Of a DNA stretch of 64,000 nt, positions 58,401 to 64,000 are shown in pieces (positions within the stretch are counted from its first letter, which is position 1; every line of letters begins with the position of its first letter). The DNA comes from an uncultured Eubacterium sp. (GTDB lineage Bacteria > Bacillota > Clostridia > Oscillospirales > CAG-272): NCBI GenBank assembly GCA_900544285.1, contig UQUT01000007.1:1-64000 (forward strand), in the 5' to 3' direction. The translations under genes were made by a program, and so were the position numbers. The notes below the pieces were generated by a model, which had not been told where the DNA came from, made no database searches, and saw only the letters and a program-made list of their open reading frames with translations.

Positions 58401-59273
58401 ATGGATATTCGTCAGCTTGTTTATTTTGTTACGACCGTTGAGGAAAAGACAGTCACCGCGGCAGCCGAAAAACTGCATATGACTCAGCCCCCGCTTACAA
58501 TGCAGCTCCATATGCTTGAGGACGAGCTCGGCTGTAAGCTCTTTCGCAGGGAGGGAAGAACCCTTGCGCTTACGGAGGCAGGCAGGCATTTTTACGGCAG
58601 AGCCGTTGAGATAATTGCCATGTGTGACAGCGCAAAAGCGGAAATAAGCGATTTCGGAAGCGGCACTGCGGGCGTACTCAGGGTCGGGGTCATATCGTCG
58701 GTGCGCGGAACACTGTTTACCGATTGGATAAAGCGCTATCACGAAAAATATCCGAATGTGAAAATTTCCGTCCGCAGTGCGAATACATATCAGCTTCTTG
58801 AATATCTGCATAACAGGGAAATCGATACGGCGATCATCCGCACACCGTTTCCTTCCGGGGATTTCAAGGCGGAATATCTGCGCAGGGAGAGCATTTCCGC
58901 AATAGGGGACGCCGGATATTTCGGTGATATAAGCGGCGACAGCATAAGCCTTGACCGCCTTTCGGAGCTCCCGCTGATAGTTTACCGTCGCTGGCAGAAG
59001 ATAATAGAATCCGTGTTTGAGGGCGCGGGGCTTTCGCCGAAGATATGCTGCATAAACGATGACGCGGAAATGACGCTTGCCCTTGCGCTTTCCGGAATAG
59101 GCGTCGGACTTCTTCATGCCTCGGCGCTGCCTGAAAATCATGCGGAAAACATAAAAATTCTCGGACTTTGCGAAAATGCGCTCTCGTCCGAGATAGCGGT
59201 TGTATATCAGAACAGAAAAACACTTCCGGAACCATCGGAAATGTTTTTAAGACTCATAATAGGCGAAAAATAA
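58401..59273 (+). CDS. LysR-family transcriptional regulator
   Basis: 290 aa. The N-terminal winged HTH is MDIRQLVYFVTTVEEKTVTAAAEKLHMTQPPLTMQLHMLEDELGCKLF. A linker helix and the two-lobed substrate-binding domain follow (LRVGVISSVRGTLFTDWIKRYHEKYPNVKISV; LALSGIGVGLLHASALP). It is divergent from the heterodimeric exporter operon, the classic LysR layout, so exporter control is likely but not shown. Confidence 0.92.
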   Translation: MDIRQLVYFVTTVEEKTVTAAAEKLHMTQPPLTMQLHMLEDELGCKLFRREGRTLALTEAGRHFYGRAVEIIAMCDSAKAEISDFGSGTAGVLRVGVISSVRGTLFTDWIKRYHEKYPNVKISVRSANTYQLLEYLHNREIDTAIIRTPFPSGDFKAEYLRRESISAIGDAGYFGDISGDSISLDRLSELPLIVYRRWQKIIESVFEGAGLSPKICCINDDAEMTLALALSGIGVGLLHASALPENHAENIKILGLCENALSSEIAVVYQNRKTLPEPSEMFLRLIIGEK

Positions 59274-59274
59274 T

Positions 59275-59317
59275 AAATCCCGCCGCGATGGATAATTCCG
59301 TTGCGACGGGATTTTTT
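59275..59317. terminator. Bidirectional terminator between LysR and ABC-2 exporter genes
   Basis: AATCCCG (59276-59282) pairs with CGGGATT (59307-59313), with an added inner CGC/GCG, followed by Ts on the plus strand and preceded by As. Confidence 0.8.
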
Positions 59318-59319
59318 AA

Positions 59320-60924
59320 TCAGAGTGACGCGAAAATCTGTGTGCCTTTTGTCTGAAGATATCTGTAAAGAGCGACCGAAAGTGCCGCAATGGGAACAAG
59401 CCATACCAGCAGATAAACGGGAGCGCCGACAAACGCGAACACAAAAAGATATCCTATGCCGAGTATAAGCGGTAAGATACAGCCGACAAGAAGGGCTATG
59501 AATATTCCTCCGCTTTGCTTTATGGGATAAATTTCACTTGTCCATGTGAGGTTCGGCTTTTTTATTCCGAGGTACAGGCAGAAGAGCGAATAGAAAACGA
59601 TATATACGGCGATGAACAGGACAGAGACTATTGCCGAAAGAATATCGGTTTTTGTTTTTATAATGAAGGCGATTGTGCATATCGCCGCCGGAACTGCCGT
59701 AAGTATTGCCTGAACGCTGAATTTCGCTTTGAGCGCAAGCCATGGGTCTGCGGGCAGCGACTGAATTATCCATATGTTTTTTCCTTCGAGCGATACCGAA
59801 GGAACGGCGGAATAATTCATGGACGAAAGTGCGCAGACGAGAGCACAGAAAAGCACTGGCAATATCCGCAAGACGTCAATCTGATCGGACACAAGCGTAA
59901 GCGATTGTGCAATAGCGTCTCCTTTTATGAAAATGAAAACTGTTGCCGCAAGCAGAAATATTATGCCGAAACCGCAATTGAGCATGTAGTTTGGGCTTGA
60001 CGTAAACCGCGAAAATTCCTTTCCGAGAATAGCACCGAAAATGCTGTTCTTTTTCGCCGTTTTTTCTTTGTATCTGACTTTCGCTGAGCCGGTGTTTGTC
60101 GTTGCGATTTTTATAAATCCGCGTGCGATTATCAGCAATACGAGCGCGAGAACAACCGCTGTGACCGCGAAGAAAAGCACAACCGAAAGCGGGTCACCCT
60201 CGCCGCTGCGACCGATTACATAGAGCGGGTAAGCCGCACCTTTTATTTTATCGCCGATAGTAGCTGCATTTTCAATTATGCGCTGGAGCACTTCGCTTGC
60301 CTTGAAGTAAACAAAGTAATAAAGTCCGAAAAAGACGAGCGATATAAGCACTGTCACAAAGCTCTTGTTTTTCAGCTTGACGCTCACCTTTGCGACAACC
60401 CATCCGAGGAGGCACGAAAGAACAAGAACGAAAAGCGAAACGCTGACGAGCAACATTATCCCGCCGAAAACACTTGCAACCGTCACACCTGCGAGAATGT
60501 TATAAACGATGACCGCGGGGATGATGACTATTGCTGAAAACGAAAGACCGATAAGGTAAACTCCCATCAGGCGTGCCGCGAGAATATATCTGACGGGTAT
60601 CGGAAGGGAAAGAAGAAGATCGTTGTCCTTTGCGAGATAAAGCGCCGAATAAGTGCTGAAAACACTTCCGAAAATGCCGAGTGCAAAGGCAATTGCGGTC
60701 ACTATCGTGAAGTAAAGCCAGCCGAGACCCGCTTCGAGAAGCGGTGGGCAGAGCGCCAGCGACATAAGCGTAAACATTCCGCCGAGAACGACCGCCATCA
60801 AGAGAATATAAAGAATGATGAACAGAATGCTTGCCGCTTTGGAGCGGGTCTTATTCTTTTTCTGGTCATAGAAAAAGCTGCGATAAAGCTCTGTCATCTG
60901 TTTTCTGATAAGTATACCGAGCAT
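59320..60924 (-). CDS. ABC-2-type exporter membrane protein
   Basis: 534 aa polytopic protein with about twelve hydrophobic segments and a positively charged N-terminus. KDNDLLLSLPIPVRYILAARL is typical of large ABC-2 permeases, as are the many long Val/Leu/Ile helices. A short cytoplasmic loop around TTNTGSAKVRYKEKTAKK separates two halves. It forms the pore with the ATPase encoded 2 nt upstream. Substrate is unknown; related systems export antimicrobials, lantibiotics or sodium. Confidence 0.82.
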   Translation of the reverse strand: MLGILIRKQMTELYRSFFYDQKKNKTRSKAASILFIILYILLMAVVLGGMFTLMSLALCPPLLEAGLGWLYFTIVTAIAFALGIFGSVFSTYSALYLAKDNDLLLSLPIPVRYILAARLMGVYLIGLSFSAIVIIPAVIVYNILAGVTVASVFGGIMLLVSVSLFVLVLSCLLGWVVAKVSVKLKNKSFVTVLISLVFFGLYYFVYFKASEVLQRIIENAATIGDKIKGAAYPLYVIGRSGEGDPLSVVLFFAVTAVVLALVLLIIARGFIKIATTNTGSAKVRYKEKTAKKNSIFGAILGKEFSRFTSSPNYMLNCGFGIIFLLAATVFIFIKGDAIAQSLTLVSDQIDVLRILPVLFCALVCALSSMNYSAVPSVSLEGKNIWIIQSLPADPWLALKAKFSVQAILTAVPAAICTIAFIIKTKTDILSAIVSVLFIAVYIVFYSLFCLYLGIKKPNLTWTSEIYPIKQSGGIFIALLVGCILPLILGIGYLFVFAFVGAPVYLLVWLVPIAALSVALYRYLQTKGTQIFASL

Positions 60925-60926
60925 TT

Positions 60927-61631
60927 TCAGTCCTCCAGTTCAAGGAATACGTCTTCAAGCGAAGAATCGCCCTTGACCTCTTCCATAGTGCCGGATTTTA
61001 TCAGCTTTCCGCCCTTGATTATCGCAACCTTATCGCAGAGCTTTTCCGCAACTTCAAGAACGTGAGTTGAGAAAAAGATTGCGCCGCCGTTGTCGCATAC
61101 GTCTCTCATCATTCCTTTGAGAATATGGGCGGCTTTGGGGTCGAGACCGACAAACGGCTCATCCATGATTATGAGCTTGGGGTCATGTATCCATGCCGAA
61201 ATTATTGCGAGCTTCTGCTTCATACCGTGCGAATATGCGGATATCGGGTTTGCAAGATCCTGCGTTATTTCAAACATGTCCGCATATTTTGCAATTCTTT
61301 CTTTGCGGACGGCAGGACTGACTTCAAAGATATCGGCAATGAAATTGAGATATTTTATCCCCGTCATGAATTCATAAAGATCGGGATTATCCGGAATGTA
61401 AGCTATGAGCTTTTTACATTCAATCGGGTCGTCTTTTATCGACATCCTGTTTATTCTTATCTCGCCTTCATCGAAGGAAAGAATTCCGACGGAAGCCTTG
61501 AGCGTTGTTGTTTTTCCGGCACCGTTATGACCGATGAATCCGTATATTTCTCCCGGCGCGATGTGCAGGGAAAGATCGTCGACAGCTTTCTTTTCGCCGT
61601 ATGTTTTTGTAAGATGTGAAATTCTCAGCAT
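60927..61631 (-). CDS. ABC-2 exporter ATP-binding protein
   Basis: 234 aa. Walker A is GFIGHNGAGKTTTLK, Q-loop region AYIPDNPDLYEFMTG, signature YSHGMKQKLAIISA, Walker B LIIMDEPFVGLDP, and H-loop FFSTHVLEVAEKL. It is a CcmA/NatA-like ATPase. An AGAGG SD precedes the ATG at 61629-61631 and a consensus promoter lies at 61674-61702. First gene of a two-gene exporter operon. Confidence 0.93.
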   Translation of the reverse strand: MLRISHLTKTYGEKKAVDDLSLHIAPGEIYGFIGHNGAGKTTTLKASVGILSFDEGEIRINRMSIKDDPIECKKLIAYIPDNPDLYEFMTGIKYLNFIADIFEVSPAVRKERIAKYADMFEITQDLANPISAYSHGMKQKLAIISAWIHDPKLIIMDEPFVGLDPKAAHILKGMMRDVCDNGGAIFFSTHVLEVAEKLCDKVAIIKGGKLIKSGTMEEVKGDSSLEDVFLELED

Positions 61632-61673
61632 TTTGATAACCTCTGCTTTTTATTGATATAGAGCGGTTGGTAT

Positions 61674-61702
61674 ATTATACAGCAAAAAACTGCCGTTGTC
61701 AA
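61674..61702 (-). promoter_or_regulatory. Perfect consensus promoter of the ABC-2 exporter operon
   Basis: On the minus strand TTGACA (61697-61702), 17-bp spacer, TATAAT (61674-61679). Confidence 0.85.
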
Positions 61703-61795
61703 TATATATCGCACAAATTACGGCAAATCCGAATTTGCACAAATCAAACTTCGGAAATGGTTGAAAAATAGTTGAATTTTTATTTACATATCATA

Positions 61796-61824
61796 TTGAA
61801 AAAGGGTGACCTTTATGATATACT
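61796..61824 (+). promoter_or_regulatory. Predicted sigma-A promoter of pyrG
   Basis: -35 TTGAAA (61796-61801), 17-bp spacer, -10 TATACT (61819-61824). The leader then holds a TCTGCC...GGCAGA hairpin (61841-61862) ahead of the SD. There is no GGGC start or U-run, so the Bacillus-type pyrG attenuator is not evident. Confidence 0.6.
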
Positions 61825-61893
61825 TAGTATTGTTTTGTTATCTGCCGGGAAAGAGAGGCAGAAATTATGTGTCGAGAGGGGAGACGTCTATTT

Positions 61894-63513
61894 ATGACCA
61901 AATATATTTTTGTAACGGGAGGTGTCGTTTCCGGACTCGGAAAAGGAATAACAGCGGCGTCTCTGGGAAGATTGCTCAAGGCAAGGGGGCTTAAGGTTGC
62001 GGCGCAGAAGCTCGACCCTTATATAAACGTTGACCCCGGCACAATGAGCCCGTATCAGCACGGCGAGGTCTATGTCACCGAGGACGGAGCGGAAACGGAT
62101 CTTGACCTCGGTCATTACGAAAGATTCATAGACGAGGATCTGAACAAGTATTCAAACCTTACAACGGGCAAGGTCTTTTCAAACGTGCTCTCAAAGGAGC
62201 GCAGGGGAGAGTACCTCGGAAGCACGGTTCAGATAATTCCGCATATCACAGACGAGATAAAGAAATTCATATATACCGTCGGCAAAAAGACGGCGGCGGA
62301 CGTCGTCATAACCGAAATCGGCGGCACGACGGGAGATATTGAAAGCCAGCCCTATATAGAGGCGATACGTCAGGTCGGGCACGAGGTCGGCGAGGAAAAC
62401 TCGCTTTACATACACGTTACCCTCGTTCCTTATCTCAAAGCGTCCGGCGAGCATAAATCAAAGCCGACACAGCACTCCGTAAAGGAATTGCAGGGTTCGG
62501 GAATAAACCCTGACATACTCATTCTCCGTTGCGACGAGCCGATAGAGGACGAGAGCATATTCCGCAAGATTGCAAACTTCTGCAACGTAAAACCCGATTG
62601 CGTTATAGAAAATATGACGCTTCCCGTGCTTTATGAAGCACCGCTCATGCTTGAAAAATCTCATTTTTCGGACATAGTCTGCCGCGAGCTCCATATCGAC
62701 GCTCCAAAGCCTGACCTTTCCGAATGGAGAGCACTTGTTGACAGGATTGAAAACAGAAAAAAGACGGTCAGCATTGCGCTTGTCGGCAAATATGTTCAGC
62801 TTCACGACGCTTATCTCTCCGTTGCCGAGGCTCTGCGTCACGCGGGCTATGAGCTCGGTACACACGTTAAAATAAAATGGATAGACTCCGAAACCGTAAC
62901 GGACGAAAACGCTGCGGAAATATTCTCTGATGTTTCGGGCATACTTGTTCCGGGAGGCTTCGGCAACAGGGGCATTGAGGGCAAGATTGCCGCGGCAAAA
63001 TACGCAAGAGAAAACAACGTTCCGTATTTTGGGATATGTCTCGGAATGCAGATTGCCGTCATCGAATATGCGAGAGACGTCCTCGGCTATAAAGATGCAA
63101 ACTCCGGCGAATTCGATCCCGATTCCGCTCATAAGGTCATTGATTTTATGTCCGGTCAGAGCGACGAGATCGATAAGGGCGGCACGCTCCGTCTTGGCAG
63201 CTATCCCTGCAAGATAAAGGACGGAACGACGATGAAACGTCTCTACGGTAAGGACGAAATTGCCGAAAGACACCGTCATCGCTATGAATTCAACAATGAC
63301 TATCGTGATGAGATTCAGGCTGCTGGTCTGAACATAAGCGGCACCTCGCCGGACGGAAGGCTTGTTGAGACAGTTGAAATAACGGAAAGACCGTTTTATG
63401 TCGGTGTTCAGTATCATCCGGAATTCAAGAGCAGACCGAACAAGCCCCATCCGCTTTTCCTCGGATTTGTCGGTGCGGCGCTCGAAAAATCGGAAAAAGA
63501 AAATAAAAATTAA
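61894..63513 (+). CDS. pyrG: CTP synthase
   Basis: 539 aa from ATG 61894 (GAGGGGAG upstream). It aminates UTP to CTP using glutamine and ATP. The N-terminal synthase domain has FVTGGVVSGLGKGITAASLG, the ATP/UTP site, and EIGGTTGDIESQPYIEAIRQ. The C-terminal class I glutamine amidotransferase domain has nucleophile C382 in FGICLGMQ and the His/Glu pair in GVQYHPEF. Length is typical (about 540). Nine nucleotides separate it from purB. Confidence 0.97.
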   Translation: MTKYIFVTGGVVSGLGKGITAASLGRLLKARGLKVAAQKLDPYINVDPGTMSPYQHGEVYVTEDGAETDLDLGHYERFIDEDLNKYSNLTTGKVFSNVLSKERRGEYLGSTVQIIPHITDEIKKFIYTVGKKTAADVVITEIGGTTGDIESQPYIEAIRQVGHEVGEENSLYIHVTLVPYLKASGEHKSKPTQHSVKELQGSGINPDILILRCDEPIEDESIFRKIANFCNVKPDCVIENMTLPVLYEAPLMLEKSHFSDIVCRELHIDAPKPDLSEWRALVDRIENRKKTVSIALVGKYVQLHDAYLSVAEALRHAGYELGTHVKIKWIDSETVTDENAAEIFSDVSGILVPGGFGNRGIEGKIAAAKYARENNVPYFGICLGMQIAVIEYARDVLGYKDANSGEFDPDSAHKVIDFMSGQSDEIDKGGTLRLGSYPCKIKDGTTMKRLYGKDEIAERHRHRYEFNNDYRDEIQAAGLNISGTSPDGRLVETVEITERPFYVGVQYHPEFKSRPNKPHPLFLGFVGAALEKSEKENKN

Positions 63514-63522
63514 GGACAGGCT

Positions 63523-64000
63523 ATGAAAAATACATATGAAAGCCCGCTTTGCTCGCGCTACGCAAGTACGGAAATGAAGCAGATCTTCTCTCCGGACGAA
63601 AAGTTTTCAACCTGGAGAAAGCTCTGGATTGCGCTTGCGGAGAGCGAAAAGCAGCTCGGTCTCGATATAACTGACGAGCAGATTGACGAGATGAAGGCGC
63701 ATATTTACGACATTGATTACGACCTTGCCGCAAAGTATGAGTCGGAGGTGCGTCACGACGTAATGGCGCACGTCAAGACCTTCGGCGACGCCTGCCCGAA
63801 GGCGAAGGGAATAATTCATCTCGGCGCTACGTCGTGCTACGTCGGCGACAATACGGACGTTATACTTATGCGTGCTGCGCTTTTGCAGATAAAGAAGCTG
63901 CTCGTAAACGCTATAAAGGCAACGGCGGATTTCGCGCTTGAATATAAGTCGCTCCCGACGCTTGCATATACGCATTTTCAGGCGGCACAGCCGACGACTA
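63523..64000 (+). CDS. purB: Adenylosuccinate lyase, N-terminal part
   Basis: 159 codons are visible before the right edge. The start MKNTYESPLCSRYASTEMKQIFS, then FSTWRKLWIALAESEKQLGL, RHDVMAHVKTFGD, and GIIHLGATSCYVGDNTD match the fumarase/aspartase-superfamily lyase PurB, which acts twice in purine synthesis (SAICAR and adenylosuccinate cleavage). The catalytic H in HDVMAH is present. The final signature loop lies outside the window. AAGGAC precedes ATG 63523; co-transcribed with pyrG. Confidence 0.93.
   Translation, partial: MKNTYESPLCSRYASTEMKQIFSPDEKFSTWRKLWIALAESEKQLGLDITDEQIDEMKAHIYDIDYDLAAKYESEVRHDVMAHVKTFGDACPKAKGIIHLGATSCYVGDNTDVILMRAALLQIKKLLVNAIKATADFALEYKSLPTLAYTHFQAAQPTT

Noticed and set aside
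61841..61862. pyrG attenuator of the Bacillus type
   Set aside because: The TCTGCC/GGCAGA hairpin lacks a U-run, and the transcript start does not show the GGGC run needed for reiterative CTP sensing.
62458..63450. 330-codon minus-strand frame opposite pyrG
   Set aside because: Shadow of a highly conserved CTP synthase gene with no recognisable domain.
1..64000. tRNA, rRNA, CRISPR arrays and insertion sequences
   Set aside because: I looked for tRNA T-loops, repeat-spacer periodicity and transposase motifs on both strands and found nothing convincing; a dedicated scan could still find a short RNA.

Overview
The window looks like a chromosomal segment of a Gram-positive, endospore-forming clostridial bacterium, probably an uncultured gut-type Clostridia. 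The evidence is the spore genes yabP, yabQ and spoVAC/AD/AE, a BofC-like protein, both PolC and DnaE replicative polymerases, WhiA, RqcP, a T-box leader ahead of ileS, and textbook TTGACA/TATAAT promoters. I see no prophage, insertion sequence, tRNA, rRNA or CRISPR array. Coding density is high and gene order is mostly conserved housekeeping; the lineage below class level is a guess.

Layout. 1-64: start of ychF, running off the left edge. 265-4913: two-component system, rpe, cysE and a HAD phosphatase. 5083-15752: a long growth operon, pyrH-frr-uppS-cdsA-dxr-rseP-ispG-polC (nucleotide, isoprenoid, phospholipid and replication genes). 15909-17689: hup-rqcP-yabP-yabQ-divIC, a conserved Firmicutes block. 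17780-18076: a small orphan. 18162-24852 (minus): T-box-controlled ileS, an iron-sulfur protein and a class A PBP. 24944-25885: a BofC-like protein and a DtxR/MntR-type regulator. 25938-28930 (minus): an operon of a Crp/Fnr regulator with a three-gene ABC importer, behind a 26-bp palindrome. 29085-34482: murB-whiA-dnaE. 34531-36715: a FucI-like isomerase divergent from an AraC regulator. 36908-41247: pckA, an rRNA methyltransferase and galT. 41418-43386: a serine-palmitoyltransferase-like alpha-oxoamine synthase with a short-chain dehydrogenase, behind a promoter carrying two phased palindromes. 43552-46713: deoD, a lipoprotein and spoVAC-AD-AE. 46898-52414: an envelope operon of DUF308, MMPL transporter, secreted coiled-coil protein and CmpB-like protein. 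52464-53215: two gene remnants joined head to head. 53272-58287 (minus): DUF5131 and TetR genes, and a heterodimeric ABC exporter divergent from a LysR regulator. 59320-61631 (minus): an ABC-2 type exporter. 61894-64000: pyrG and the start of purB.

The most interesting items are: (1) the SPT-like/SDR pair, a candidate sphingoid-base (or other long-chain alpha-oxoamine) pathway in a clostridium, with its own tandem operators; (2) the Crp-ABC operon and its palindrome at the transcription start; (3) the 52.9-53.0 kb scar, where a histidine kinase and a P-type ATPase are both cut at their 5' sides; (4) the MMPL/heptad-repeat secreted protein operon; (5) an AAATGTAA half-site found both in the response regulator promoter and, as an 11-bp-phased direct repeat, just upstream of the DtxR-type gene promoter. 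Everything here was read by eye; no database search or folding program was run.
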